The notes beneath the pieces were generated by a model. The model saw only the letters and a program-made list of their open reading frames with translations, was not told the origin of the DNA and did not search any database. The translations under genes and the position numbers were made by a program. A DNA stretch of 64,000 nt from Obesumbacterium proteus (lineage in GTDB: Bacteria > Pseudomonadota > Gammaproteobacteria > Enterobacterales > Enterobacteriaceae): the NCBI RefSeq assembly GCF_001586165.1, contig NZ_CP014608.1, forward strand, positions 4,092,001 to 4,156,000. The letters run 5' to 3'. Shown here piece by piece: positions 52,831-62,433 of the stretch; within the stretch, counting starts at the first letter, position 1; each line of letters begins with the position of its first letter.

Positions 52831-52982
52831 GTTTATATAAAAAATATATGAAACAATATCGATTAATAATTACAATAAATCCATAAACTGCCACTACATT
52901 ACTTATTAAGTAATTATAATCAATAAAAATTAGCAGAAATATCCAGATCCGTTGGAATGTCACAATATTTTTCGAACGCAAA

Positions 52983-53021
52983 AAAAAAGCTCCGTATTCT
53001 TAATAAGATACAGAGCTTTTT
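52983..53021 (-). terminator. Terminator of the narGHJI operon
   Basis: Reading the minus strand, AAAAAGCTCTGTATCTT pairs with AAGAATACGGAGCTTTTT (few mismatches) around a four-base loop, followed by a long T-run (A-run on the plus strand at 52978-52988). It lies 14 bases past the narI stop. Confidence 0.88.
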
Positions 53022-53034
53022 ATCAGGCTAAATA

Positions 53035-53712
53035 TTAATGTCGATTACGTACTAGCTGATAGCGGCGGGTAAGATACTCTACCGGAACGCTCCAGATATG
53101 GACTAAACGACAGAACGGAAATAGCACGAATAGCGTCATGCCCAATACGATATGCAGCTTAAAGATCAGCGCAACACCCTCTAAATGCGCAGCCGCACCG
53201 GTGTGGAATGTCACGATAGACTGTGCCCACGCCACCAGCTTCATCATTTCACTGCCGTCCATATGTTGGGCGGAGAAAGGAATGGTGAGAAGCCCTAAGC
53301 ACACCTGAACCACCAGCAGCGTCAGGATTAAAATATCGCCCACGCTTGAGGTTGCACGCACGCGAGGATTCATTAAACGACGCTTGAGCAGCATAACGCC
53401 GCCGATCAGCATCATCACACCGCAGGCACCACCGGCAAACATCGCCATTTTCTGCTTAATGGGCACCGGCAGGAATGATTCATACATCCAATGCGGTGTT
53501 AGCATGCCTAAGAAATGCCCAGCGAAAATACCTAAGATACCAATGTGGAAAAGGTTAGATGCCAGACGCATGCCCTTTTTATCCAACATTTGGCTAGAGC
53601 CCGCACGCCAGCTGTATTGTCCATAGTCGTAACGGATCCAACTGCCAATCAGGAAAATTGCCCCCGCCAGATAGGGATAGATATCGAAAAAGAACTGGTT
53701 GAGATAATTCAT
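53035..53712 (-). CDS. narI: Respiratory nitrate reductase gamma subunit NarI
   Basis: Cytochrome b subunit of the membrane-bound nitrate reductase. It takes electrons from quinol in the membrane and passes them to NarH. It has 225 residues, as in E. coli, with five membrane helices and heme-ligand histidines in the LFHIGILGIFAGHFLGM and LHIVLGMTLFVLFPFCRLVHIWS stretches. The start shares one base with the narJ stop (TAATG), so it is coupled. It is the last gene of narGHJI. Confidence 0.96.
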   Translation of the reverse strand: MNYLNQFFFDIYPYLAGAIFLIGSWIRYDYGQYSWRAGSSQMLDKKGMRLASNLFHIGILGIFAGHFLGMLTPHWMYESFLPVPIKQKMAMFAGGACGVMMLIGGVMLLKRRLMNPRVRATSSVGDILILTLLVVQVCLGLLTIPFSAQHMDGSEMMKLVAWAQSIVTFHTGAAAHLEGVALIFKLHIVLGMTLFVLFPFCRLVHIWSVPVEYLTRRYQLVRNRH

Positions 53713-54431
53713 TAGCGTTCTCCTGCCACCGGCGTGGCGTCCAAACTGAGATACTGCGGCGCAACCGCACCTGCGAAACGACGGTGATGGGCGTTCTGCT
53801 GTGCCGACGCACAGCCTTCTTCACCCAGAAACTTCACCTGTTCCTCTTCCCACACCGCATCTAACGCCGCCGGGGTATCGTCACGCGTTTCCTGTGCCAC
53901 TTTATCGCTCAGTTGCTCACTGGCGACGTGAGTGCCTGAAACCGCCAGCAGCAGATCAAACAGTACGGCATAGTGGCTTTGACGATCTTTTAAACGTGCG
54001 CCCAACAATGCCAGAATTGGCACGATGTCCAACAATCCCTGACGCGCCGTCTCACGATCGCGGCTAGCGAGGAATTCGAGATACATCGGCAGGAAATCAG
54101 GCAGCTCACGGCTGTCGATCTCTAAACCCGCAGCGTTATATTGCGCCATCAAATCAACCATCGCCTGACCACGATCGCGTGATTCACCGTGTACGTGCTC
54201 AAACAACAGCAAAGACGTCGCACGGCCACGGTCAAACAGTTCACAGTATTGCGCCTGAACATCCATCAGATCGTTTTGGGTGAAATCACGAATAAAGGTC
54301 AGCAACTGCACCGACTGTGCCAGCGTCAATTCACTGGCGTCATCTAATGCCGTCACCAGCTCTTGCCGATTTTCCCATAATGCCTCATCGGGATAATCCA
54401 GCAGACGAGCGATAATGCGCAGCGTCATCAT
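53712..54431 (-). CDS. narJ: Nitrate reductase assembly chaperone NarJ
   Basis: Cytosolic chaperone that holds apo-NarGH, assists insertion of the molybdenum cofactor and a heme, and delivers the complex to NarI; not part of the final enzyme. It has 239 residues (E. coli 236). Conserved stretches are ARLLDYPDEALW, the ELFDRGRATSLLLFEHVHGESRDRG core, and ARDDTPAALDAVWEEEQVKF-type sequence near the C-terminus. It overlaps narH by one base (TGATG). Two consecutive Met codons open it; the second could also start translation. Confidence 0.95.
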   Translation of the reverse strand: MMTLRIIARLLDYPDEALWENRQELVTALDDASELTLAQSVQLLTFIRDFTQNDLMDVQAQYCELFDRGRATSLLLFEHVHGESRDRGQAMVDLMAQYNAAGLEIDSRELPDFLPMYLEFLASRDRETARQGLLDIVPILALLGARLKDRQSHYAVLFDLLLAVSGTHVASEQLSDKVAQETRDDTPAALDAVWEEEQVKFLGEEGCASAQQNAHHRRFAGAVAPQYLSLDATPVAGER

Positions 54432-55987
54432 CAGCTTTTCTCCCCATGAATATCGGCATCACGCGGTGTTTTCTGCGTCACGTCGATAGCGTCGATACGG
54501 CGACTGTTAAACAGGTTGAATTTGGTATCGCTGCCGTGACAACCATCGCCAAAGCTAAACCCACAGCCTTTGCTTTCAGGGAAAGCTTCACGCGCTTGTT
54601 CACGGTGGCTTGATGGGATCACGAAGCGATCTTCGTAATTCGCGATAGCCAAGTAGCGGTACATTTCCTGTGCCTGAGCCTCGGTTAATCCCACCTGCTC
54701 GAGCGCGCTGGTGTCAATAACGCCATCAACGGTTTCTGCACGTTTGAAGTGACGCATAGCCAACATGCGTTTCAACGCCAGCAGCACCGGTGCGGTATCG
54801 CCCGCCGTCAGCAGATTAGCCAAGTATTGAACGGGGATACGCAGGCTTTCTACATCCGGCAATACGCCGGTATGCGGTAAAGCACCGGCATCGGCCGCCG
54901 ACTGAATTGGCGACAACGGCGGTACATACCACACCATTGGCAGCGTGCGATATTCAGGGTGCAGTGGCAGAGCCAGCTTCCAGTCCATCGCCATTTTGTA
55001 CACCGGCGATTTCTGCGCTGACTCAATCACGCCCTGCGGGATGCCGTCTTTCAAGGCTTGTTCAATCACCGCCGGATCGTTTGGATCCAAGAAGATATCC
55101 AGCTGGCGCTGATACAGATCTTGTTCATTTTCTGCCGCTGCCGCATCAGCAATTTTATCTGCGTCATACAGCAATACGCCGAGGTAGCGGATACGCCCTA
55201 CGCAGGTTTCAGAACAGATAGTTGGCTGTCCGGACTCGATGCGTGGATAGCAGAAAATGCATTTCTCAGACTTGCCGCTTTTCCAGTTGAAGTAGATTTT
55301 TTTGTACGGGCAACCGGTCAAACACATGCGCCAGCCGCGGCATTTGTCCTGATCGATCAGCACAATACCGTCTTCCGAACGCTTATAGATCGCGCCGCTT
55401 GGGCAAGTGGCCACACACGCCGGATTCAGACAGTGCTCACACAGGCGTGGCAAATACATCATGAAAGTATTTTCGAACTGGCCATACATCTCTTTTTGCA
55501 TGTTGGCGAAGTTCTGGTCTTTGGCGCGCTTGGAAAATTCGCCGCCCAGAATATCGTCCCAGTTCGGGCCGTTTTCGATTTTCTTCATACGCTGACCGGT
55601 GATCAGCGAGCGTGGACGCGCAATCGGCTGATGCTTACTTTCCGGCGCGTTTTGCAGATGATGATAATCGTAGTCAAACGGTTCGTAGTAATCGTCTAAT
55701 CCCGGAACGTCAGGGTTAGCAAAGATTTTAGACAGCAGCCCCACGCGGTTGCCCATGCGTGGTTCTAACTTGCCGTTAATCTTGCGGATCCAGCCGCCTT
55801 TCCATTGCGATTGGTCTTCCCAATTGTGGGGATAGCCCACACCGGGTTTGCTTTCAACGTTGTTAAACCACGCGTATTCAGTACCTTCACGGCTGGTCCA
55901 GACGTTTTTACAGGTCACGGAACAGGTATGGCAGCCAATGCATTTATCGAGATTCAGCACCATGCCGACTTGAGAACGGATTTTCAT
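54431..55987 (-). CDS. narH: Nitrate reductase beta subunit NarH
   Basis: Iron-sulfur subunit with three [4Fe-4S] clusters and one [3Fe-4S] cluster, wiring NarI to NarG on the cytoplasmic face. It has 518 residues (E. coli 512). Cluster motifs are CIGCHTCSVTCK at residues 16-27, CEHCLNPACVATCPSG, then CRGWRMCLTGCPYKK, in which Trp replaces a Cys (the hallmark of the [3Fe-4S] site), and KCIFCYPRIESGQPTICSETC. A four-base ATGA overlap joins it to narG. The C-terminal region (GCGFSFGDGCHGSD) is as in the family. Confidence 0.97.
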   Translation of the reverse strand: MKIRSQVGMVLNLDKCIGCHTCSVTCKNVWTSREGTEYAWFNNVESKPGVGYPHNWEDQSQWKGGWIRKINGKLEPRMGNRVGLLSKIFANPDVPGLDDYYEPFDYDYHHLQNAPESKHQPIARPRSLITGQRMKKIENGPNWDDILGGEFSKRAKDQNFANMQKEMYGQFENTFMMYLPRLCEHCLNPACVATCPSGAIYKRSEDGIVLIDQDKCRGWRMCLTGCPYKKIYFNWKSGKSEKCIFCYPRIESGQPTICSETCVGRIRYLGVLLYDADKIADAAAAENEQDLYQRQLDIFLDPNDPAVIEQALKDGIPQGVIESAQKSPVYKMAMDWKLALPLHPEYRTLPMVWYVPPLSPIQSAADAGALPHTGVLPDVESLRIPVQYLANLLTAGDTAPVLLALKRMLAMRHFKRAETVDGVIDTSALEQVGLTEAQAQEMYRYLAIANYEDRFVIPSSHREQAREAFPESKGCGFSFGDGCHGSDTKFNLFNSRRIDAIDVTQKTPRDADIHGEKS

Positions 55988-58900
55988 TTGGCTTTCTCCT
56001 GCTGGCTACCCTGAGAGTAGTCGTTACCTTCTTCGTCTAACCAGTCGATACGGTTCATCTTACGTACCACCACAAACTCATCACGGTTGGAACCCACGGT
56101 ACCGTAGTAGTTAAAGCCGTAGGCCAACTGAGCATAGCCACCAATCATGTGCGTCGGTTTCGGCGAAATACGTGTAACCGAGTTATGAATACCGCCGCGT
56201 TGGCTGGTGATTTCTGAACCAGGAATATTCACGATACGTTCCTGCGCGTGGTACATCATGGTCATGCCCGCTGGGATACGCTGGCTCACTACCGCACGCG
56301 CCGTTAATGCGCCGTTGGCGTTGAAGGCTTCGATCCAGTCGTTATCTTCAATGCCTAACTCTTTGGCGTCATCTTCGCTCAGCCAAACAATCGGGCCGCC
56401 GCGGCCTAACGTCAGCATCAATAAGTTGTCGCTGTACGTTGAGTGAATGCCCCACTTCTGATGCGGAGTCAGGAAGTTCAGCGCTTTCTCTTTGTTGCCG
56501 TTCGGGGATTTCCCCATCACCGGTGCCGCCGCACGAGTGTCAATCGGTGGACGATAGACCAGCAAGCTTTCCCCGAAGGCACGCATCCATTCATGATCCT
56601 GATAAAGCTGCTGACGGCCGCTCAGGGTGCGCCAAGGGATCAGCTCATGCACATTGGTGTAGCAGGCGTTATAAGAGACATGTTCGTCTTCCAAGCCAGA
56701 CCACGTTGGGCTTGAGATAATCTTGCGCGGCTGCGCCTGAATATCACGGAAGCGAATTTTTTCGTCTTCTTTGTTCAGAGCTAAATGGGTGTGGTCACGG
56801 CCGGTAATATTGCTCAGCGCCTGCCATGCTTTCACTGCCACCTGTCCGTTAGTTTCAGGCGCCAATGACAGAATGACCTCTGCCGCATCAATCGCCGTGT
56901 CGATTTTCGGACGTCCGGCTGCTGCACCGTCTGGCTGGGTATAGTTAAGCTGTTTGAGGAAATCGACTTCGGTCTGAGTATTCCAGCTAATGCCTTTGCC
57001 GCCGTTGCCCAAGGTGTCCATTAACGGCCCCAGAGACGTAAAGCGCGCATAGGTGTTTGGATAATCACGTTCAACCGCAATGATATGCGGCGCAGTTTTA
57101 CCCGGAATAAGATCGCATTCGCCTTTTTTCCAATCCTTCACGCCAAACGGCTGCGCCAATTCGGCTGCGGAGTCGTGCTGGATAGGTAAGGTAACGATGT
57201 CGGTTTCTTTGCCTAAATGGCCGTCACACATGCGCGAGAACGCATCGGCGATACCTTTATAGATTTCCCAGTCGCTTTTGGATTCCCACGCAGGATCGAC
57301 CGCGGCAGACAATGGATGAATAAACGGATGCATATCCGACGTATTCATGTCGTCTTTTTCGTACCATGTTGCGGTTGGCAGCACGATATCGGAATAGAGA
57401 CAGGTGCTCGACATACGGAAATCAAGCGTGACCACCAGATCCAATTTGCCTTCGCCCGCGTTATCTTTCCATTCAACGTCTTCAGGTTTCACACCGCCCT
57501 GCTGGCCCAAATCCTGACCTTGAATACCGTGTTCGGTACCCAGCAGGTATTTCAGCATGTACTCATGGCCTTTACCGGAAGATCCCAGCAGGTTTGAACG
57601 CCATACGAACAGGTTACGTGGGAAGTTTTTCTCATCGTCTGGCTGCTCAGCGGCAAAACGAATCGAACCTTCTTTTAGGCTTTTAACCGTGTAATCCACC
57701 GGAGACAGGCCTGCTGCGCGGGCTTGTTCAGCAATATGCAGCGGGTTTGTTCCGAGCTGAGGCGCAGAAGGCAGCCATCCCATACGTTCGGCACGAACGT
57801 TTAAATCAATCAGGCTGGTGCTAAAACGAGATTTATCCGCCATTGGCGACAGCAGTTCTTCGGTGCCAACGGTTTCATAGCGCCACTGGCTTGAATGGTT
57901 GTAGAAGAAAGAGGTGCTGTTCATATGGCGCGGTGGACGCTGCCAATCCAGACCAAATGCCAGCGGAGTCCAGCCCGTTTGTGGACGCAGTTTTTCCTGC
58001 CCAACGTAGTGAGCCCAGCCGCCACCGCTTTGGCCGACGCAGCCGCAGAAGATCAGCATGTTGATCAGGCCACGGTAGGTCATATCCATGTGATACCAAT
58101 GGTTCACACCGGCACCGACGATAATCATCGAGCGACCGTGGGTTTTTTCGGCGTTTTCCGCAAACTCACGCGCAATGCGCACGATATTTTCTTTGCTTAC
58201 GCCGGTAACCAATTCAGCCCAAGCTGGAGAATAGGCTTTAACATCGTCATAGCTTTGCGCACAGTTTTCATCGTTCAAGCCGCGCTCAATGCCGTAGTTT
58301 GCCAAGGTCAAATCGTAGACGCTGGTCACTAACGCCGTAGAACCATCGGCCAGCTGTAGGCGTTTAACCGGCAGCTTATGCAGCAGCACGTCTTTGAGCT
58401 CAACGCTGTTAAACTGATCGGTTTCGCCGGTCTTAATGCCGCCAAAATACGGGAAGCCAACTTCAGCAATTTCGTCATGATTATCGAGCAGGCTGAGCTG
58501 TAATTTAACTTCTTTACCGCTCACGCCGTCACGCTGTTCGAGATTCCATTTGCCCTTCTCGCCCCAACGGTAGCCGATAGACCCCTGCGGCGCGGTCAGT
58601 TCGCCGTTTTGGTTAATCGCAACGGTTTTCCACTCAGGATTATTTTCTTGGCCTAAACCATCCACCAAGTCAGAAGCGCGTAGCATACGACCCGCGGCAT
58701 AATGGCCTTCTGCACGTTGCTCCAACAGCACCAGCATTGGCATGTCGGTGTAGGTGCGCACGTAGTCGGCAAAATATTCGGTCTGACGCTGAACGTGGAA
58801 CTCATTGAGGATCACATGCCCCATCGCTAACGCCATGGCGCTATCGGTACCCTGTTTCGGGTTCAGCCAGTGGTCACACAGTTTGGCAATTTCCGCGTAG

Positions 58901-59751
58901 TCCGGCGTTACCGCGACGGTCTTCGTGCCTTTGTAACGCACTTCGGTGAAGAAGTGCGCATCAGGCGTGCGTGTTTGCGGAACGTTAGAGCCCCAAGCAA
59001 TGATATAGGAAGAGTTATACCAGTCAGCCGATTCAGGCACGTCGGTTTGCTCGCCCCACGTCATTGGCGATGCAGGAGGCAAATCGCAGTACCAATCATA
59101 GAAGCTCAGGCATACACCGCCGATCAGCGACAGATAGCGTGCGCCCGCCGCATAGGAAACCATCGACATCGCAGGGATCGGCGAGAAGCCAATAATACGG
59201 TCTGGACCATACTGCTTGGCGGTATAAACGTTTGATGCCGCAATCAGTTCGTTCACTTCTTTCCAGCTCGAACGAACGAAACCACCGCGACCACGCGCCT
59301 GTTTGTATTCTTTAGATTTCTCAGTGTCGCTAACGATAGAAGCCCATGCGTCTACCGGATCGCTGTGCTGGGCTTTCGCTTCACGCCACAGTTTCATCAG
59401 GCGCTTACGCATCATCGGATATTTCACGCGGTTAGCGCTATACAGATACCAAGAGTAGCTCGCACCGCGCGGGCAGCCGCGTGGTTCGTGGTTTGGCAAA
59501 TCAGGGCGAGTACGAGGATAGTCAGTCTGCTGTGTTTCCCAAGTGACTAGACCGTTCTTGACGTAAATCTTCCAGCTACATGAACCGGTACAGTTTACCC
59601 CGTGGGTAGAGCGCACGATTTTGTCATGTTGCCAGCGGCTGCGGTATCCGTCTTCCCAGTCACGGTTAACGTTCAGTTCTTGGCCGTGGCCATCAGCGAA
59701 CGTTTCGCCTTTCTGTTTGAAATAACGGAACCGGTCAAGAAATTTGCTCAT
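55984..59751 (-). CDS. narG: Nitrate reductase alpha subunit NarG
   Basis: Catalytic molybdenum-bisMGD subunit that reduces nitrate to nitrite in anaerobic respiration. The FS0 iron-sulfur site uses His50 and Cys54, Cys58 (HGVNCTGSCSW), with a later Cys in RGCPRGASYSW. The Mo-ligand aspartate is in NVPQTRTPDAHF. The start at 59751 was chosen because GGAGAACTCCGG precedes the ATG and the product begins MSKFLDRFRYFKQKGETF as in E. coli; an ATG at 59814 would add 21 residues. It has 1255 residues (E. coli 1247), the excess lying mainly in surface loops and the tail. An FNR box lies 108-121 bases upstream. Confidence 0.97.
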   Translation of the reverse strand: MSKFLDRFRYFKQKGETFADGHGQELNVNRDWEDGYRSRWQHDKIVRSTHGVNCTGSCSWKIYVKNGLVTWETQQTDYPRTRPDLPNHEPRGCPRGASYSWYLYSANRVKYPMMRKRLMKLWREAKAQHSDPVDAWASIVSDTEKSKEYKQARGRGGFVRSSWKEVNELIAASNVYTAKQYGPDRIIGFSPIPAMSMVSYAAGARYLSLIGGVCLSFYDWYCDLPPASPMTWGEQTDVPESADWYNSSYIIAWGSNVPQTRTPDAHFFTEVRYKGTKTVAVTPDYAEIAKLCDHWLNPKQGTDSAMALAMGHVILNEFHVQRQTEYFADYVRTYTDMPMLVLLEQRAEGHYAAGRMLRASDLVDGLGQENNPEWKTVAINQNGELTAPQGSIGYRWGEKGKWNLEQRDGVSGKEVKLQLSLLDNHDEIAEVGFPYFGGIKTGETDQFNSVELKDVLLHKLPVKRLQLADGSTALVTSVYDLTLANYGIERGLNDENCAQSYDDVKAYSPAWAELVTGVSKENIVRIAREFAENAEKTHGRSMIIVGAGVNHWYHMDMTYRGLINMLIFCGCVGQSGGGWAHYVGQEKLRPQTGWTPLAFGLDWQRPPRHMNSTSFFYNHSSQWRYETVGTEELLSPMADKSRFSTSLIDLNVRAERMGWLPSAPQLGTNPLHIAEQARAAGLSPVDYTVKSLKEGSIRFAAEQPDDEKNFPRNLFVWRSNLLGSSGKGHEYMLKYLLGTEHGIQGQDLGQQGGVKPEDVEWKDNAGEGKLDLVVTLDFRMSSTCLYSDIVLPTATWYEKDDMNTSDMHPFIHPLSAAVDPAWESKSDWEIYKGIADAFSRMCDGHLGKETDIVTLPIQHDSAAELAQPFGVKDWKKGECDLIPGKTAPHIIAVERDYPNTYARFTSLGPLMDTLGNGGKGISWNTQTEVDFLKQLNYTQPDGAAAGRPKIDTAIDAAEVILSLAPETNGQVAVKAWQALSNITGRDHTHLALNKEDEKIRFRDIQAQPRKIISSPTWSGLEDEHVSYNACYTNVHELIPWRTLSGRQQLYQDHEWMRAFGESLLVYRPPIDTRAAAPVMGKSPNGNKEKALNFLTPHQKWGIHSTYSDNLLMLTLGRGGPIVWLSEDDAKELGIEDNDWIEAFNANGALTARAVVSQRIPAGMTMMYHAQERIVNIPGSEITSQRGGIHNSVTRISPKPTHMIGGYAQLAYGFNYYGTVGSNRDEFVVVRKMNRIDWLDEEGNDYSQGSQQEKAK

Positions 59752-59858
59752 CCGGAGTTCTCCTGATACGGGGATTAAATCCCCTGTCATTATTGTGAAA
59801 TATGCGTGATGCATTGCTCAGATTGCGGCCAGACTACCGAGCGTTACGCGCGCGGAAC

Positions 59859-59872
59859 TTGATTGCGATCAA
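59859..59872. promoter_or_regulatory. FNR box upstream of narG
   Basis: TTGATTGCGATCAA is a perfect FNR palindrome (TTGAT-N4-ATCAA). It lies 108 bases before the narG ATG, so narGHJI has its own anaerobic promoter. The following AT-rich sequence (59940-59990) may include IHF or NarL contacts, but no good heptamer was found. Confidence 0.92.
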
Positions 59873-60102
59873 GGCAGAATGCGAGGCCTATTTCGGTATC
59901 AGTGCGAAATACCACCAAAGGATAAGATCGTGAAAAACATCTAATTCAATGAAAAATAAAGATTAAATTTAAATATATATATTTTATTGAGGATAGTTTG
60001 ATAGGCAGGACTATTTGGGGGTAGGTAAGTCGTTGATGGCCATCAGGTCAGCCTTTTTGCTCAATGCTTCGACGTTAAACCATAAGGAAAAAGAGTAACA
60101 AC

Positions 60103-60219
60103 ATGAAAATGGGATATTGTATTTGCCACTCAGACATATCAGCATCACGCCGAAAATATCCCCTTCTGGATTATTCTTTCAGCCAGAAATTGCGTTTTAC
60201 TCTTGAGATTGACACCTGA
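60103..60219 (+). CDS. Possible small leader ORF, 38 codons
   Basis: ATG with a respectable AAGGAAAAAGAG ribosome site opens a frame of 38 codons (MKMGYCICHSDISASRR...) that ends at TGA 60217-60219, overlapping the region where the next gene could start in another frame. It may be a leader peptide coupled to that gene, or simply chance. No family is recognised. Confidence 0.25.
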   Translation: MKMGYCICHSDISASRRKYPLLDYSFSQKLRFTLEIDT

Positions 60220-60238
60220 TGAGTCATATAAATATGTG

Positions 60239-60670
60239 ATGTTTCCTATTTTGGCAGCGCTTCCCTTATTCGCTAATGCCATTGAACCAGACACCAGTTC
60301 TCCCATTCAGCATCAAAAATGCGGAAAAAACATTAACCTAACGTTGAGAAACGTGGCCGATGGTCACGCCGTTATCGGTTTGATTAACCGTAAAACCAAG
60401 GCTTGGGATTATTTTTACTCTCATAATGGCTTTGTCAGCGATTACAAATATTCCCAATATGTTCCCGTTGTCCATAACGCTAAATCCGATAGCTACGCGT
60501 TAGCGAAAGAAACCTCCAGCAACAGCCATGAGATTTATTGGGGAGTGGATAAAGCCGGTAATTATCAATTAGCCCTTGGCAAACACAGCTATCGCTGCGG
60601 GCCGCTGATGGTGCCAGAAAAGAATCCCGCGCGTGTAAACGACAATTTAAACGCAGCCTATGGTGAATAG
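60239..60670 (+). CDS. Putative secreted protein of unknown function
   Basis: A protein of about 143 residues (155 if it starts at a TTG at 60203). I do not recognise it. The N-terminus has a short hydrophobic segment MFPILAALPLFANA and a probable signal-peptidase site after ANA, so it is likely periplasmic. The mature part has two cysteines (HQKCGKNI and YRCGPLM) that could form a disulfide, and a predicted beta-rich composition (NLTLRNVADGHAVIGLINRK; WDYFYSHNGFVSDYKY). No ribosome site is evident for either start, so the start is unsure. It stands alone, opposite in strand to narG and narK, between two parts of the nitrate regulon, and ends at a strong terminator. Confidence 0.6.
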   Translation: MFPILAALPLFANAIEPDTSSPIQHQKCGKNINLTLRNVADGHAVIGLINRKTKAWDYFYSHNGFVSDYKYSQYVPVVHNAKSDSYALAKETSSNSHEIYWGVDKAGNYQLALGKHSYRCGPLMVPEKNPARVNDNLNAAYGE

Positions 60671-60693
60671 TCGCCCTGCTGTTCGCCAATAGT

Positions 60694-60728
60694 AAAAAGC
60701 CCCCGCGAGAAATTAGCGGGGGCTTTTT
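60694..60728. terminator. Bidirectional terminator after the secreted-protein gene
   Basis: AAAAAGCCCCCGC at 60694-60706 pairs with GCGGGGGCTTTTT at 60716-60728 over nine bases; flanking A- and T-runs allow termination in both directions, including read-through from narK. Confidence 0.92.
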
Positions 60729-60763
60729 TATCAGAACAAGCAAACTTATTAACGTAACGCGAC

Positions 60764-60944
60764 TTACTTAAGCCAGATTTTAGGGGAACCACTCCGATGG
60801 GGTCGTAGCGGCGTAAGCCGCCGACAACTTTGCCAGGAGCAAAGTTGAACAACGCGTCAGCGTTGCCCTTTAGGGAGGAACACATGGATGTGTTCCGTAA
60901 CCGCCCCGCGGGGTGGTAGCCCCGTGTATCTCGATCTCTTAAAC
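60764..60944. repeat. Long copy of the modular inverted-repeat element (copy B)
   Basis: Starts TTACTTAAG and ends GTATCTCGATC-TCTTAAAC, sharing both outer blocks with 5802-5906. Between GCGGCGTAAGCCGCCG and CGCCCCGCGG it contains three perfect nested hairpins absent from copy A: CAACTTTGC/GCAAAGTTG, AACGC/GCGTT and GGAACACAT/ATGTGTTCC. It ends 13 bases before the narK stop codon. No gene is inside. Confidence 0.8.
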
Positions 60945-60956
60945 GATTAAGATCTA

Positions 60957-62372
60957 TTAGCGGGCTTTCTTTGTTGCCAGCGTTTTCAAATTACGGCCAT
61001 AAACAAACCACGTAATCAGAATACAGACGACGTAAAACACCACAAAGACCTTCATGGCCCCAGCCGGAGAACCGGTCAGCGCCAGCGATGTACCGAAGGC
61101 TTTAGGAATGAAGAAGCCCCCTGCTGCGCCAATGGCGGAGATAAAGCCAAGCGCCGCTGCGGTATCAGTTACGGCTTCACGCTGTGCCTGATCGTCGCTA
61201 CCGCCACGCGCTTTCACGCTGTCGATAGTGATCTTACGGAATACCACCGCAATCATCTGGAACGTAGAACCACTGCCTAACCCAGCGGTTAAGAACAGCA
61301 GCATGAAGACGCTGTAGAAGGCGATAAACGAACCACCCACTCCGTGAGTTGGCAGCGTCAGGAACAACAGCGCGGCAAAAATCGCCATCAGCACAAAGTT
61401 GATCAGCGTGACGCGAATGCCGCCAAAGCGATCGGACAGAGCCCCGCCGACCGGACGGGCCAACGCCCCGAGGAACGGACCAAAGAAGGCGTAATGTAGG
61501 ATCACAACATCAGGGAACTGGGTTTTTGACAGCATGGCAAAGCCTGCGGAAAAACCAATAAACGAGCCGAACGTCGAAAGATACAGCACGCTCAAGATCC
61601 ACAGATGCCCACGTTTAAGCACCGGCAGTTGTTGGCTGAGCGAAGCTTTAGACGCGGCTAAATCGTTCATGCCAAACCAAGCAAACAGCGTAGCAATAAT
61701 CAGGAACGGCACCCAGATCCATGCGGCGTTTTCCAACCACAGGCTACTGCCGTCTAGCTGAGTATGTCCTGTACCACCGAAGATACCGAAAATGCTGACG
61801 GAAATAGCAATTGGCGCAATCAGCTGCATCACGCTAACGCCTAAATTACCTAAACCACCGTTTAAGCCCAGCGCTCCGCCCTGTTTGTTCTTAGGGAAGA
61901 AGAAGCTGATGTTCGCCATACTGGAGGCGAAATTAGCACCGGCAAAACCACACAGCAGGGAAATCGTCACGAAAACGCTAAACGGCGTCGTGGGATCCTG
62001 CACCGCATACCCCAGCCATAGGCAAGGAATAATGAGGAAAATCGTGCTGATTGTCGTCCAGCGACGCCCACCAAACATGGGGATCACAAAGGAGTATGGC
62101 ACGCGCAAAATGGCACCCGAAACAGAGGGCAGCGCGGTCAACATAAACAGCTGGTCGGTGGTGAAGTTAAACCCGACTTTGTTGAGATTTACCGCTACCG
62201 CGCTGAACAGCATCCAGACGCAAAAAGCGAGTAATAAACAGGGAATTGAAATCCATAGATTACGTTGAGCCGTTTTTTGGCCAATTTGCTGCCAAAAATC
62301 AGGCTCTTCAGGGCGCCAATCCTGGATCACGCCCCCTTTCGATTGTGTATCTGGAGCGGATGCTTGTGTCAT
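60957..62372 (-). CDS. narK: Nitrate/nitrite transporter NarK
   Basis: Major facilitator of the nitrate/nitrite porter family, exchanging nitrate for nitrite across the inner membrane. It has 471 residues with twelve helices. Signatures are Arg90 in SGAILRVPYSF, and GFAGANFASSMANISFFFPK and GLNGGLGNLGVSVMQ, the two nitrate signature glycine motifs. The second-half Arg lies in ALARPVGGALSDRFGG. The start at 62372 matches the E. coli type of N-terminus and follows AAAGGCAGAGGTTTTT; the upstream 65 in-frame codons belong to the regulatory region. In E. coli narK directly precedes narG; here an orphan gene and a repeat element separate them. Confidence 0.95.
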   Translation of the reverse strand: MTQASAPDTQSKGGVIQDWRPEEPDFWQQIGQKTAQRNLWISIPCLLLAFCVWMLFSAVAVNLNKVGFNFTTDQLFMLTALPSVSGAILRVPYSFVIPMFGGRRWTTISTIFLIIPCLWLGYAVQDPTTPFSVFVTISLLCGFAGANFASSMANISFFFPKNKQGGALGLNGGLGNLGVSVMQLIAPIAISVSIFGIFGGTGHTQLDGSSLWLENAAWIWVPFLIIATLFAWFGMNDLAASKASLSQQLPVLKRGHLWILSVLYLSTFGSFIGFSAGFAMLSKTQFPDVVILHYAFFGPFLGALARPVGGALSDRFGGIRVTLINFVLMAIFAALLFLTLPTHGVGGSFIAFYSVFMLLFLTAGLGSGSTFQMIAVVFRKITIDSVKARGGSDDQAQREAVTDTAAALGFISAIGAAGGFFIPKAFGTSLALTGSPAGAMKVFVVFYVVCILITWFVYGRNLKTLATKKAR

Positions 62373-62433
62373 AAAAACCTCTGCCTTTATCCGGTTAGTA
62401 GCGGAGTTGTACGCATCACGCACGTGGGCAAAC

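Noticed and set aside
55058..55699. 213-codon frame opposite narH
   Set aside because: It lies fully inside a highly conserved gene, has low-complexity composition and no supported start.
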